DNA of 38,294 nucleotides from an uncultured Corynebacterium sp. (GCF_945649885.1 NZ_CALZFS010000011.1:1-38294), one strand, 5' to 3'. Shown: positions 1 to 9,490, numbered from the stretch's first letter. Notes: generated by a model not told the origin, from the sequence alone. Numbers and translations: made by a program.

Positions 1-83
1 CTATAAGCATCGCTTACCCCTGCTAAAACCACAGCCCGGCACGCCTGACAGCAGTGGTCAGATGTGCCGGACTGGAGGAAAGC

Positions 84-605
84 CTAGTAGCGGTCGCGGG
101 GGTTGCGGGGGCCACGTGGTCCGAAGGGGCCGAAAGGTCCGAAGGGGCCTGCAGCGCCGGGGAAGCCTCCTCCGAAACCACCGAAGTCACCATAGCCGCG
201 CCCGTTACGGCCGTTTCTGCCGCCCATGAAGCCTGTGACGATTTTGTTGACGGCCTCACCGATATCATTGATCACGTCATCAGCGGTGGGATTATCCCTG
301 CGGGGATGGCGGGCGCGATACTCCTCTTCTGCACCGAGGTCACCCATCTCCTCGTCGCTGAGAAGGTCCTCCACATAGAGCGGGTCATCGCCGGAGACTT
401 CGATGTCATCGTCATCGAGTCCCTCGCCCAGGTTCATGAACAGATCATCATGCTGGAGGTCTGCATCGAATTCGATCGTGAGCACTGTTCCCTCGAAGGT
501 GAGTTTCTCATCTGGGTCAACACCCAGTTGGTGGGCGTAGCCGATGACGGCGGCCATCTCGGCGAAGGTGGCATCGGAAAGGTCAACTGTGAGTTTGATA
601 GCCAT
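84..605 (-). CDS. Hypothetical protein with acidic core and Gly/Phe/Pro-rich tail
   Basis: A 173-residue protein of unknown function. I start it at the ATG at 605 (MAIKLTVDLSD) rather than the longest frame to 812, because a GGGATAGGG stretch lies just upstream and the longer N-terminus is basic and low in pattern. Residues 1-60 look like a small alpha/beta fold; residues 65-115 are strongly acidic (DDDDIEVSGDD, SDEEMGDLGAEEE); the last 45 residues are a low-complexity tail of Gly, Phe, Pro and Arg with GPFGPFGPFGP. No signal peptide or membrane segment is visible. It lies downstream of hmuO on the same strand, separated by 184 bp, so it is probably its own unit. The gene is real on codon pattern and position; its role is unknown. 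Confidence 0.75.
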   Translation of the reverse strand: MAIKLTVDLSDATFAEMAAVIGYAHQLGVDPDEKLTFEGTVLTIEFDADLQHDDLFMNLGEGLDDDDIEVSGDDPLYVEDLLSDEEMGDLGAEEEYRARHPRRDNPTADDVINDIGEAVNKIVTGFMGGRNGRNGRGYGDFGGFGGGFPGAAGPFGPFGPFGPRGPRNPRDRY

Positions 606-789
606 GTGTGGATCCCTATCCCTGAAAGTAGAGTGAGCTGCTGTTTCACTTCCGAGCGTACGGCGGGTGGTGCAGCGTGTAAACCACTTAAGGGAAAAGA
701 TCAGGGTACTCCCTGACACTTGTCCGGGGGTGCGCATCTTTGAGAGGTAATCGTGCCCTGAGCCCTTTCTCACCTGGTGGCAGGGTCTT

Positions 790-1455
790 CTATCCGAGAG
801 AGTTGAAGACATTCTGGTTATAGATAAAAGCCTCGTGTGCCTCAGTAAGAAGTGTGTCCCGCTCCTGTGCAGTCAGGTTGAGAGCATCAAGTGCGGCTCG
901 GTAACCGTCCTTATATGGCTTGATCTTGCCCAGGGCCTCAAAACGGTAGAAGGACAGCGCATCAGGGCTGATGTCATAGTGGTCCCCCATCATCCTGGCG
1001 ATGATCTGGCCCCCTGAGAGATCACCGAGGTAACGGACATAGTGATGGGCGAGCACGCGGGGAAAGTCCCTGGTGGCAGCAATCTCCATGAGTCTCTGGA
1101 CGTAGTTGGCCGTAGCTGCGGTCGGTTGAATATGCTGGCGCCAGGTGCTGTTGCCATGGAGTGCATCCAGGTCATGTACCAATGCTTTCCTACGCTCCAG
1201 GCGTGGGTCAAGCAGTTCCTGGGAGCGGGGATCCGGGGCGCATGAACGAGCGGCTTCCTCCAATGCGGTGTAGAAGAACCACGACTGCTCCTGGAGGTGG
1301 ATGAAGGCAGTGGTATCCAGTTCCCCCTTCAGTAGCTGATGTATGAAGGTGGAGTGCTCTGCATCCTCATGTGCCTTGGCGGTATGTTCTCTCAGCGCCT
1401 CAGACAAGGGTTGGGACATTATGGTGTCAGTGCTGTTGCTCAGGGGCATGGTCAT
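790..1455 (-). CDS. hmuO: Heme oxygenase HmuO
   Basis: Biliverdin-producing heme oxygenase, 221 residues, which opens the heme ring and frees iron in the cytoplasm. It closely resembles HmuO of C. diphtheriae (215 residues): the proximal heme histidine is His29 in AKAHEDAEHS, and the distal helix reads YLGDLSGGQIIARMM, with the glycines that bend over the heme. The start at ATG 1455 is chosen because AAAGGACG lies six bases before it; the open frame continues to 1581 but that extension crosses the promoter region. A DtxR-type operator at 1533-1551 lies about 80 bp upstream, so iron repression is expected. The gene follows glnE on the same strand after 128 bp and has its own promoter region. 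Confidence 0.95.
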   Translation of the reverse strand: MTMPLSNSTDTIMSQPLSEALREHTAKAHEDAEHSTFIHQLLKGELDTTAFIHLQEQSWFFYTALEEAARSCAPDPRSQELLDPRLERRKALVHDLDALHGNSTWRQHIQPTAATANYVQRLMEIAATRDFPRVLAHHYVRYLGDLSGGQIIARMMGDHYDISPDALSFYRFEALGKIKPYKDGYRAALDALNLTAQERDTLLTEAHEAFIYNQNVFNSLG

Positions 1456-1532
1456 GGTGATCGTCCTTTTGTTGAAGCTTCGGATATCTGAGGCTGTCAC
1501 GCCGACATCCCTACAATCACCAACCACGCTAC

Positions 1533-1551
1533 TTAGGTTACCTTTACCTAT
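1533..1551. promoter_or_regulatory. DtxR-type iron box upstream of hmuO
   Basis: The 19-mer TTAGGTTACCTTTACCTAT matches the DtxR consensus TTAGGTTAGCCTAACCTAA at 15 of 19 positions. It lies between the end of glnE and hmuO, 78 bp before the hmuO start, over a likely -10 region for the minus-strand promoter. Iron repression of hmuO by DtxR is known in C. diphtheriae and, as I recall, C. glutamicum; binding here is inferred. Confidence 0.85.
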
Positions 1552-1583
1552 CCATCCTCCGTTAGTTTGATTACGTACCATAC

Positions 1584-4500
1584 CTATTCCCCGCGGTGTT
1601 CTACCGAATCCAGGCCCCAGAAAACCTCATCTACCACCTGTCGGCTCTTGCGAGTGATCTTGAGGTAATAGTCCAGATACTCCTGATATTCCGTAGGCTC
1701 CCATCCGGATGCTCCTGCGACCTGCGCCAGTTGAGGCCCGGGTGGCGGCAACTGATCCGATCGTTTGCCTTTGACCAGTACCAAGGCATTACGTGCTGCC
1801 GTTGCTGTCAACCAGGCATCACGCAAGGTCTGCGCTTGGAGGGGGTTGATGATGGCTTTTTCCTCAACTACATCGAGAACTTCAAGGGTTGACGTATTGT
1901 GCAGCTCTGGATACTCATGGGCATGGAGCATGGTCAGCAGCTGCACTGTCCACTCGATGTCAGTCAGCGCTCCCCTACCCAGTTTTGTATGGGTATTTCT
2001 ATCTGCACCACGTGGAAGTCGCTCATTATCTACCCGTGCCTTCATGCGACGCACTTCACGGATCTGTGCTTCAGTGGCCCCGGTATCTGGATAGCGGAAC
2101 CTATCGATCGCCTCCAAGAATCGGATACCAAGTTCTTTATCGCCTGCCACCCAGGCGGCGCGCAGTAGTGCCTGGATCTCCCAGGTCTCTCCCCACTTCT
2201 CGTAGTAGTTCACATAAGACCCCACTGTCCGGACAATCGTGCCAGAACGTCCCTCCGGGCGTAGCCCCAGATCTACTTCCAGGGGAGGGTCACCAGAAGG
2301 CTTAGCCAGCCGGGAACGCATTGAGTCACAGATGCTGATAGCCCAGGCTATCGCCTCATTTTCCTCCACTCCTGGAACTGGTTCAGCAACAAACATGACA
2401 TCAGCATCTGATCCATATCCCAGTTCAGCACCACCGAGCCTTCCCATTCCGATCACAGAGATCTTTGCCAGTGGGTGGTCTGGTTTTAGTGGATCATTAA
2501 CCGCTCCACGGATCTCCGCATCCAGGGCAGCATGGAGTACGGCATTCCATACAAGAGACAGGCTGCGACACACTTCCTGCACGCTGAGCATATTGAGAAG
2601 GTCTGCTGAGGCGATTCTGGCCAGTTCCTGCCGGCGCAGGGAGCGTGCGGCAAAGATCGCCCGATCAGGATCTTTATGCCTTGACACCGTAGCCTGGAGT
2701 GCCTTGCTCACACGGTCAGGTGCGGTTTCCAGGAGTTTCGGGCCAGTGGCACCATCCCCCAGCTGTTTTACGAAATCTGGTGTAGAAATGATCAACGCTG
2801 AAGTGAAGGGAGAATTACCTAAAATCCGCATCAGTCGTTGTCCAACAACTCCTTCATCACGCAGCATCCGCAGGAACCAACTGCGGTCATAGGCGGCATC
2901 GGAAAGTTTACGATAATTCAGCAGGCCTGCATCTGGATCAGCTGTCTGGGACAGCCATTCCATGAGCGTGGGCAGCAGCATGGCCTGGATTTTCGCCTTG
3001 CGGCTTCCCCCGGAGGCCAAAGCCGTGAGGTGCTCATATGCCCGTACTGCATGCTGATAACCGAGTGCACCCAGCTGGAGCTTTGCCGCCTCAGGTGAAA
3101 GCTTGATGGTGTCAACGCTGAGGTTGACCACAGAATTCAACAGTGGTCGGTAGAACAGCTGACTGTGCAGAGACTGGATCTGCAGTTTGACCCGGCGCAG
3201 GTGATGCTCCATTGCTTTGGCTGAACTCCGCTCACCTGATCCGGTGAACCCGGACGCACGTGCCAACCAGCGCATATTCATCCGGTCATCGCGCTTGGGC
3301 ATGGTGTGTGTTCGCTTCACCCGTTCCAGCTGAAGACGGTGCTCAAGCAATCGCAGGAATTCATAGGACTCAATGAGGTTCTGCCCATCTTCACGTCCCA
3401 CATATCCCTGGTCCACCAGAACATGCAACGCCTCAACTGTGGAACGCACCCGGAGCGATTCGTCATAGCGCCCATGCACCATCTGCAGAAGCTGGACGGC
3501 GAACTCCACATCACGCAGCCCACCGCGTCCGAGTTTGAGTTCCCGGTCCCGCAGGTCTTCGGGCACGTTTTCCAAGACTCTGCGACGCATTGCCTGAATA
3601 TCATCGACGAAGGAATCTCGTTGGCTGGCTTCCCAGACCATTGGTCCCAGCCGGTCAATATAGTCCTTGCCCAGAGCCATGTCGCCGGTCATGGGACGTG
3701 CTTTAAGCAGTGCCTGAAATTCCCAGGTCTCTGCCCATCGTCTGTAATAGGCCGCATGCGAGTCCAAGGTGCGGACCAGCGCACCACTCTTGCCTTCAGG
3801 ACGTAGGGCCGCATCAACCTCGAAGAAGCTGTTACAACCGATGCGGATGAATTCTGCTGCCAGACGTGTCGCCTTGGCATGAGCCGGCTCGGCGGCGAAA
3901 ACAACATCAACATCAGAAATGTAGTTGAGTTCCTGAGCACCACATTTACCCATGGCCATCACGGACAGTCGGGCATCCACGGGCCTGTCAGCATAAACTC
4001 CTGCGACAGCAACAGACAGAGCTGCGGTCAAAGCTGCGTCTGCCAAGTCACTGAGTCTGCGAGCTGCAGTGGAAAAATCAACCCGGGGCTGCCCTTTTCG
4101 ACGAGCATCATTGGGATAGGTCCCGGATAGGTCCAGGGCAGCCAACCGCATCATGATCGTACGATATGTCCATCGCAGGAAGCGTTCCGCATCCGGACCG
4201 GTGATGCCTGCACGATAGGTCCCCGGTGTGGTGAGGGCAGCAGATGCTGAATTGGTGGTCTCCGGATTATCCTCGATGGCAAGTTCAGCTGGAGTTGCCT
4301 CCACTGACGCAAGCATCTCCGCAAACATCTCTTCGCGGGTGGGAGCATCCTTGCACAGCAACACCCACTGTTCGGGGTTGGCCACAAGATGATCACCGAT
4401 AGCTGATGAGCCACCAAGAAGTGCGATCAACCGCACCCGGAAGGCCTCATCGCTACGGAGCCGTTGGTCAATCTCATCCCGCGCCTGTGGGGACTCTTCT

Positions 4501-4721
4501 TCCAGCGCCTGATACAACCTGACCAGGTGATTGAGCGCTACATCCGGATCACCGGAACCAGATAATGCCCACAGTAACGGGAGAGAATCGATGTTGCGCC
4601 ATCCCAGCCACTCCAGGTCTGCCCTGGCATTTTTAGATTTCAGGGACAATGCCCCGACCGTAGGCAGTGGGTCACGAACAAAACCCACCATCTTGCGTTC
4701 ATTGATCAACGGGTCAGTCAC
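1584..4721 (-). CDS. glnE: Bifunctional glutamine synthetase adenylyltransferase/deadenylylase GlnE
   Basis: A 1045-residue enzyme that adds AMP to, and removes it from, glutamine synthetase I, tuning nitrogen assimilation to glutamine and PII signals. Two nucleotidyltransferase modules are visible, each with the G-x-G...EL...SDxD pattern: GKCGAQELNYISDVDVVF in the N-terminal (deadenylylating) half and GRLGGAELGYGSDADVMF in the C-terminal (adenylylating) half, joined by a helical linker. The GTG at 4721 is preferred over the longer frame to 4787: GAAAGGGGGAG lies at the right distance, and the extension would overlap the end of glnA2. The length then equals what I remember for C. glutamicum GlnE. 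It follows glnA2 by 35 bp on the same strand, so the two are probably co-transcribed. Confidence 0.95.
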   Translation of the reverse strand: MTDPLINERKMVGFVRDPLPTVGALSLKSKNARADLEWLGWRNIDSLPLLWALSGSGDPDVALNHLVRLYQALEEESPQARDEIDQRLRSDEAFRVRLIALLGGSSAIGDHLVANPEQWVLLCKDAPTREEMFAEMLASVEATPAELAIEDNPETTNSASAALTTPGTYRAGITGPDAERFLRWTYRTIMMRLAALDLSGTYPNDARRKGQPRVDFSTAARRLSDLADAALTAALSVAVAGVYADRPVDARLSVMAMGKCGAQELNYISDVDVVFAAEPAHAKATRLAAEFIRIGCNSFFEVDAALRPEGKSGALVRTLDSHAAYYRRWAETWEFQALLKARPMTGDMALGKDYIDRLGPMVWEASQRDSFVDDIQAMRRRVLENVPEDLRDRELKLGRGGLRDVEFAVQLLQMVHGRYDESLRVRSTVEALHVLVDQGYVGREDGQNLIESYEFLRLLEHRLQLERVKRTHTMPKRDDRMNMRWLARASGFTGSGERSSAKAMEHHLRRVKLQIQSLHSQLFYRPLLNSVVNLSVDTIKLSPEAAKLQLGALGYQHAVRAYEHLTALASGGSRKAKIQAMLLPTLMEWLSQTADPDAGLLNYRKLSDAAYDRSWFLRMLRDEGVVGQRLMRILGNSPFTSALIISTPDFVKQLGDGATGPKLLETAPDRVSKALQATVSRHKDPDRAIFAARSLRRQELARIASADLLNMLSVQEVCRSLSLVWNAVLHAALDAEIRGAVNDPLKPDHPLAKISVIGMGRLGGAELGYGSDADVMFVAEPVPGVEENEAIAWAISICDSMRSRLAKPSGDPPLEVDLGLRPEGRSGTIVRTVGSYVNYYEKWGETWEIQALLRAAWVAGDKELGIRFLEAIDRFRYPDTGATEAQIREVRRMKARVDNERLPRGADRNTHTKLGRGALTDIEWTVQLLTMLHAHEYPELHNTSTLEVLDVVEEKAIINPLQAQTLRDAWLTATAARNALVLVKGKRSDQLPPPGPQLAQVAGASGWEPTEYQEYLDYYLKITRKSRQVVDEVFWGLDSVEHRGE

Positions 4722-4756
4722 AGGGACGTCTCCCCCTTTCTGCTTGAATCCCAGGC

Positions 4757-6097
4757 TTAATAGTCGAGGTTGGAACGCAGTTCCCACGGAGTGATCTGTG
4801 CCTGATAATCACGCCATTCCTGCCACTTGTTCCGAAGGAAGAATTCAAAGACACGCTCGCCAAGAATGTCTGCCACCAGATCGGAATGCTCCATCTGTCG
4901 AAGTGCCTGATCCAGGCTGCTCGGAAGATCGTCATACCCCATCGCACGACGTTCACGCAGGGTCAGGGTAGAAATGTCATCCTCTGCAGGATCATCCAGC
5001 TCATAGCCCTCTTTGATGCCTTTGAGGCCAGCGCCCAGAAGAACGGAAAAGGCGAGGTAGGGGTTACATGCGGAGTCAGGGCTACGGATCTCCACGCGGC
5101 GTGATTCAGCCTTGTTCAACCTATAGGTGGGAACACGAACCAGAGCAGAACGGTTGGACATACCCCAGGTTGCAGCAGTTGGAGCCTCATTGCCATAGAC
5201 GATCCGCTTATAGGAGTTCACCCACTGATTGGTCACCGCTGAGAACTCAGGGGCGTGTCGGAGAATTCCCGCGATGAATTGTTTTGCTGTCTTTGAGAGC
5301 TGGTATTCATCGTCAGGATCGTGGAAGGCGTTGGTGTCGCCTTCAAACAAAGACATGTGGGTGTGAATGGCAGAGCCTGCATGATCAGCAAAAGGTTTGG
5401 GCATGAAGGTCGCTGCCACACCCTGGTCCCAGGCAACCTGCTTCATGATGTATCTGAAGGTCATGACGTTATCTGCCATGGTTAAGGCATCGGCGTGACG
5501 CAGGTCGATTTCCTGTTGTCCCGGCGCGGTTTCATGGTGGGAGAACTCCACTGGAATTCCCATTTCTTCCAGTGCCAGCATGGCGTTGCGTCGAAAGTTC
5601 GGTGCTTCGTTGAAGGTGGCCTGGTCAAAGTACCCGCCATTGTCAGTGGGTACGGGTGGTTGGCCGTTGGTTCGCAGGTTCTGTACGAGGAAGAATTCGA
5701 TCTCGGGAGAGATCATGCAGGTAAATCCCTCATCTGCTGCCAGCTGAACCTGTCGCCGTAATACCTGGCGGGGGTCTGAGAAGCTTGGTTGTCCATCAGG
5801 CATGGAGACATCACAAAACATGCGGGCTGCCTGGAGGCGGGAGGTTTCTGCCTCTAGGGGGAGGATCTGGAAGGTCGAGGGATCCGGGCGTGCAATGGTG
5901 TCTGCTTCAGAGATGCGGGCATAGCCTTCAATGGCTGAGCCATCAAAGCCAATGCCCTCTTCAAATGCTGATTCTAGTTCTGCAGGGGCTACTACGACTG
6001 ATTTGAGCTGACCGAGGATATCGGTAAACCACAGTCGGACGAACTTGATGTCACGCTCCTCAATGGTGCTGAGGACGAATTCCTGTTGGCTGTTCAT
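4757..6097 (-). CDS. glnA2: Glutamine synthetase family protein GlnA2
   Basis: A 446-residue type I glutamine synthetase homologue of the shorter GlnA2 (alpha-like) subfamily. The ATP/metal signature GFDGSAIEGYARI is near residue 55, the glutamate/ammonium site region HHETAPGQQEIDLR near 205, and the adenylylation-loop region MGYDDLPSSL near 395, where the tyrosine setting differs from the canonical NLYDLP of the GlnA target. The start is ATG 6097 with GGTGAG upstream; fifteen further upstream codons in frame are ignored. It is paired with glnE. GlnA2 proteins of actinobacteria have often lost full glutamine synthetase importance and some relatives act on other amines, so the true substrate is not certain from sequence. 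Confidence 0.93.
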   Translation of the reverse strand: MNSQQEFVLSTIEERDIKFVRLWFTDILGQLKSVVVAPAELESAFEEGIGFDGSAIEGYARISEADTIARPDPSTFQILPLEAETSRLQAARMFCDVSMPDGQPSFSDPRQVLRRQVQLAADEGFTCMISPEIEFFLVQNLRTNGQPPVPTDNGGYFDQATFNEAPNFRRNAMLALEEMGIPVEFSHHETAPGQQEIDLRHADALTMADNVMTFRYIMKQVAWDQGVAATFMPKPFADHAGSAIHTHMSLFEGDTNAFHDPDDEYQLSKTAKQFIAGILRHAPEFSAVTNQWVNSYKRIVYGNEAPTAATWGMSNRSALVRVPTYRLNKAESRRVEIRSPDSACNPYLAFSVLLGAGLKGIKEGYELDDPAEDDISTLTLRERRAMGYDDLPSSLDQALRQMEHSDLVADILGERVFEFFLRNKWQEWRDYQAQITPWELRSNLDY

Positions 6098-6240
6098 GCT
6101 CACCAATTTACGCAGGGTACGGACATAGCCTGGACAAATCACTGTTCAGGCGTGATGGAGGGGGTAGAAAATAATGACAAAAGCAGAGGTCAGGAAGGGT
6201 GCGATGAGCGCGTAGGGGTGATGATGTCCGGGGCGAGTGA

Positions 6241-6268
6241 TTGAATCTCAAATAGACCGTTTTAGAAC
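6241..6268 (+). promoter_or_regulatory. Candidate promoter of the DUF2786 gene
   Basis: A TTGAAT hexamer at 6241 and TAGAAC at 6263 are 16 bp apart, in the 197-bp gap between the divergent glnA2 and DUF2786 genes. The implied transcript would start near 6275 and carry the AAAGGAA ribosome site before ATG 6295. This is a pattern match only. Confidence 0.4.
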
Positions 6269-6294
6269 ACCAATGCTAATAAAAGGAATTCACC

Positions 6295-7500
6295 ATGTCT
6301 GCTCATACCTCCAACCCATCTGCTTCCCGATCTTCTACGGATCACTCTTCGCATCCTGACTCAACTTCTGCTGAGACACATGAGGCTCAGCGGAAACAAG
6401 CCGAAGACACTTATCATCAAACACTGGTTGATCTGGGGGTGTTCTGGCTGACTGAATGTGCGAAAACTGGTTGGACTCCAGCTGATCTCCGTCATGAGTT
6501 CACCTGCCAGATCGACCCCCTGCTCTTCCATGCCCTATCCACGGTTACTTGTGCTGTCCCTGATGAGCTGCTTGATTATTGGTTTGCTGAAACCTATCCG
6601 GGCAACCTACGGGCAATCAGTGTGTCGTCTTTGGAGAAGATCGTGAGACGGCTTCCGCTGCTTCCTCCGTTGAAGGACTGGAGGTTGTTGGACCGCATTC
6701 AGCTTCATGACGATGACTATCTGCGGCTTCTCTCCCCTACACAACGCAAGGCTCATGACCGGATCCTGTCTCTTTTGAAGAAAGCGGAATCCACCACCTT
6801 TGAAAAAGAGGCGGAAGCTTTAGTGGAGAAGGCTGAATCACTTCGTCAGCAGTACCGTATTGAAGACCTCCTGACAGGGTCCTATTCCGGAAGTTCCGAC
6901 TCCGGTACTGTTGTGTCACACCGGATCAGGCTGCATGCCCCCTGGGTGAATTATCAGATGAGACTGCTCGGGACCATCGCCCATGCCAATTCCTGCACCA
7001 CGGCGTTGTTGACCAAATCAGGCATAGCCACCGTTTTCGGCAGCACTGATGATGTGGAACATGTCAGTGATCTGTTCACCAGTCTCAACCGACAACGTGG
7101 ATATTTCATGCAGACATCTGCCGGGGCGAAAACCGCGCAGGAGCAGAACCAGACATCCAGCTATCGCCGCAGCTTCATGGTTGCCTATGCAAGTCAGGTG
7201 GGGGTCCTGCTCAAAAGAGCAGCCCAAAATGTCATGGATAACCTGGAAAACTCAGCTCCCTCTGCTCCTGATGCTGTGATTTTAGTGTTGGAGAAAAGGT
7301 TGCAATGTGCCCGTGGAACCATGAATTCTGTCTTTCCCAATACCCGTGCCATGTCCATCAGTGCCAATAATCTGTTGGGTTTTCATGATGGTCGTGAGGC
7401 AGCCAGCAAGTCTCACTTCAGTGGGGATTCCTCTGGTCTGTTCGGCCAGAGACAACTCACTGGTGGCAACGCCGGTGGTGACTTTCCGACGTACCATTAG
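6295..7500 (+). CDS. DUF2786 domain-containing protein
   Basis: A 401-residue cytoplasmic protein of unknown function. Residues about 143-190 match the DUF2786 pattern: a lysine-rich helix ending KILSLL-type (DRILSLLKKAEST), then repeated EAEALVEKAESLRQQY and IEDLL. The N-terminal 40 residues are Ser/Thr/His-rich and probably disordered. No catalytic motif is recognised in the remaining parts, though the C-terminal half contains an ordered region rich in conserved-looking small residues (RQRGYFMQTSAGAKT; YASQVGVLLKRAAQNV). DUF2786 proteins are also found in phages and mobile elements, but base composition here looks like the neighbours. AAAGGAA six bases before ATG supports the start. Divergent from glnA2, upstream of the CHAD gene by 94 bp. 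Confidence 0.85.
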   Translation: MSAHTSNPSASRSSTDHSSHPDSTSAETHEAQRKQAEDTYHQTLVDLGVFWLTECAKTGWTPADLRHEFTCQIDPLLFHALSTVTCAVPDELLDYWFAETYPGNLRAISVSSLEKIVRRLPLLPPLKDWRLLDRIQLHDDDYLRLLSPTQRKAHDRILSLLKKAESTTFEKEAEALVEKAESLRQQYRIEDLLTGSYSGSSDSGTVVSHRIRLHAPWVNYQMRLLGTIAHANSCTTALLTKSGIATVFGSTDDVEHVSDLFTSLNRQRGYFMQTSAGAKTAQEQNQTSSYRRSFMVAYASQVGVLLKRAAQNVMDNLENSAPSAPDAVILVLEKRLQCARGTMNSVFPNTRAMSISANNLLGFHDGREAASKSHFSGDSSGLFGQRQLTGGNAGGDFPTYH

Positions 7501-7594
7501 GTAGAAGCACCAATATGCCACTGGGTCGGCTTCAAAGGCAGGTTCCCTGGTGGCAGGGGTACCAACGACAACAGTGAGGAAAAGGGTATCGAAC

Positions 7595-9490
7595 ATGAAT
7601 AAGCACGTTGAGGTGGAAGCAAAGTTCTCAGTTAGTCAGTCCACCACCATTCCTGATCTCACAGAGATTCACGGTGTGACAGGAATCAACGGTTCTGAGG
7701 TCCACCACTTATCAGCAGTCTATTTCGATACCGATGACCTCCGACTCACCCGAGCCCGGATCACGCTACGTCGCCGCACCGGAGGTAATGATGCCGGCTG
7801 GCACATCAAGTTCCCGGGCGCCTTCGGACGTACTGAAATCCATGGTGCCCTGGATGCCCCGGGAGCAGGCGAGGATACTCCGCCCACCACGGTTCTGGGG
7901 CATGTACGCGCACTACTGCGTGGCCGTTCCCTGCAGCCGATAGCCCAGGTGGACAATGAACGCCATGTGTCTTATCTCAGCAATGATCTTGGCGATACCG
8001 TCGGTGAGTTCTGCGATGATCATGTGTCAACGGTGTCCCACCTGCCTGGCGGGGTCCGCCAGCAATGGCGTGAATGGGAATTCGAGTTGTCAGAACACAT
8101 CAGTACTCAGGAGGCCGGCTGGGACCTACTCCAGTCTGCAACAACACAATTGACCAGTGCGGGGGCCTTTGTCTCAGCCAGTCCCTCAAAACTGGTCAGT
8201 GCCCTCGGAGATTCCATCAATTACGCACCGGTGCCACCAAAAAAGGCCAGGCTGCCAAAGGGTGATCCAGCACGCGCGGTGTTGGCAGCCATTGAGGCCA
8301 ATGCCGATAAAATCATTGAATACGATCCGAAGGTGCGTGCTGATGAATGGGATTCCGTTCACCAGATGCGGGTGGCCACCCGTGAGCTCCGCAGTCATAT
8401 GCAGACCTTTGAGGGGATCCTCGGTGGCGATGCTTACCTCCAGATTGAGAAGGAACTGAAACTTTTAGCCACCGTCCTCGGCCGGGCCCGCGATGCTGAG
8501 GTCATTGAGGAACGACTAACCAATCTGCTTGCCACGGAGGTCGGGCACGTCATCGATGAGGAGACCAAGCAGGAGCTTCTCAATGATTTAGGTGGTGACT
8601 ATGTACGCGAACATGTTCGTGTAGTGGCAGCCCTGGACAGTGATCGCTATTCCCTGCTGCTGCAGTCGCTGGAAGACCTTCTGGTCAATCCTCCACTGAT
8701 GGACCAGCACCCCTTTGAGAATAATGAAGAACTACAGCAGTCTCCTGAGTCTGAGGTGGTTGAGCAAATTGATCATAGGGAGGAAACTGACACCCTTGTT
8801 TCAGAGGTATCTGCAGAACTGGTTGACACACCTGATGCGGTCGAAGCTTCAGCACAGAATGTTACTGAGGTTATCTCAGAAGAAGGCCACGAAGCCGACC
8901 AGGAAGATGATTCAGTAGACTCTGAGACTGCTGAAATCCACGGTGATGACACTGGTGCCCCGGTGAAGGACAAAGCTAAGGACAAGGTGGACGCAGTCGA
9001 GGTACTGCTCAAACACCTGGACAAGACACACGCCAAGGCCGTGAAACTGCATAAGAAGGCCATCCGGGAGTGGGATGATCAGGAGATCCCGGTCCATGAG
9101 CGGGAAGAAAACTTCCACAACGTTCGGAAATCCATCAAGAAGCTCCGCTACAACGCAGAGGCTGTGGGTGAAGCCACCCCGGTGAAAACCAAGAAACTAT
9201 ATAAGGCCTGCAGCAGGCTTCAGTCAGTCCTCGGCGATTTCCAGGACGCCGTGACCTCCCGAGATGAACTGTTGCGTCGAGCACAGCTGGCTCACCGTAA
9301 AGGTAAGGACAACTTCGCCTACGGTGTGCTCTACCAACTGGAGCAGACCCTGTCGCGTACCTATCTCGAGGGCTACAGCGATGCCTATCATGCGGTTGCT
9401 GCAGCCTATGACAAACTCGAGGCTGCCGGCGCGACCTCATCATCATTCAAGAAGAAGGACAAGAAATCCAATAAGAAAAAGAAGAAATAG
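7595..9490 (+). CDS. CYTH and CHAD domain protein with acidic insert and polylysine tail
   Basis: A 631-residue protein. The N-terminal CYTH domain (residues 1-200) begins with the family's ExExK signature (EVEAKF) and has the basic/acidic residue pattern of triphosphate tunnel enzymes (ARITLRRRTGG; WHIKFPG). The CHAD domain (about 225-365 and 458-615) is a helical, histidine- and lysine-rich bundle known to bind polyphosphate (VHQMRVATRELRSHM; HNVRKSIKKLRYNAEAV). Between the CHAD halves sits an unusual acidic, Ser/Glu/Asp-rich insert (about 370-457), and the protein ends with a run of lysines (residues 617-631). The start is ATG 7595 after GAGGAAAAGGG. Family knowledge suggests a polyphosphate-granule or inorganic triphosphatase role in the cytoplasm; the exact substrate is not visible. 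Confidence 0.92.
   Translation: MNKHVEVEAKFSVSQSTTIPDLTEIHGVTGINGSEVHHLSAVYFDTDDLRLTRARITLRRRTGGNDAGWHIKFPGAFGRTEIHGALDAPGAGEDTPPTTVLGHVRALLRGRSLQPIAQVDNERHVSYLSNDLGDTVGEFCDDHVSTVSHLPGGVRQQWREWEFELSEHISTQEAGWDLLQSATTQLTSAGAFVSASPSKLVSALGDSINYAPVPPKKARLPKGDPARAVLAAIEANADKIIEYDPKVRADEWDSVHQMRVATRELRSHMQTFEGILGGDAYLQIEKELKLLATVLGRARDAEVIEERLTNLLATEVGHVIDEETKQELLNDLGGDYVREHVRVVAALDSDRYSLLLQSLEDLLVNPPLMDQHPFENNEELQQSPESEVVEQIDHREETDTLVSEVSAELVDTPDAVEASAQNVTEVISEEGHEADQEDDSVDSETAEIHGDDTGAPVKDKAKDKVDAVEVLLKHLDKTHAKAVKLHKKAIREWDDQEIPVHEREENFHNVRKSIKKLRYNAEAVGEATPVKTKKLYKACSRLQSVLGDFQDAVTSRDELLRRAQLAHRKGKDNFAYGVLYQLEQTLSRTYLEGYSDAYHAVAAAYDKLEAAGATSSSFKKKDKKSNKKKKK

Noticed and set aside
606..812. N-terminal extension of the first protein
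   Set aside because: Basic, patternless residues without a ribosome site; ATG 605 is better supported.
4722..4787. N-terminal extension of GlnE
   Set aside because: It would overlap glnA2, and GTG 4721 has a strong ribosome site and gives the expected length.
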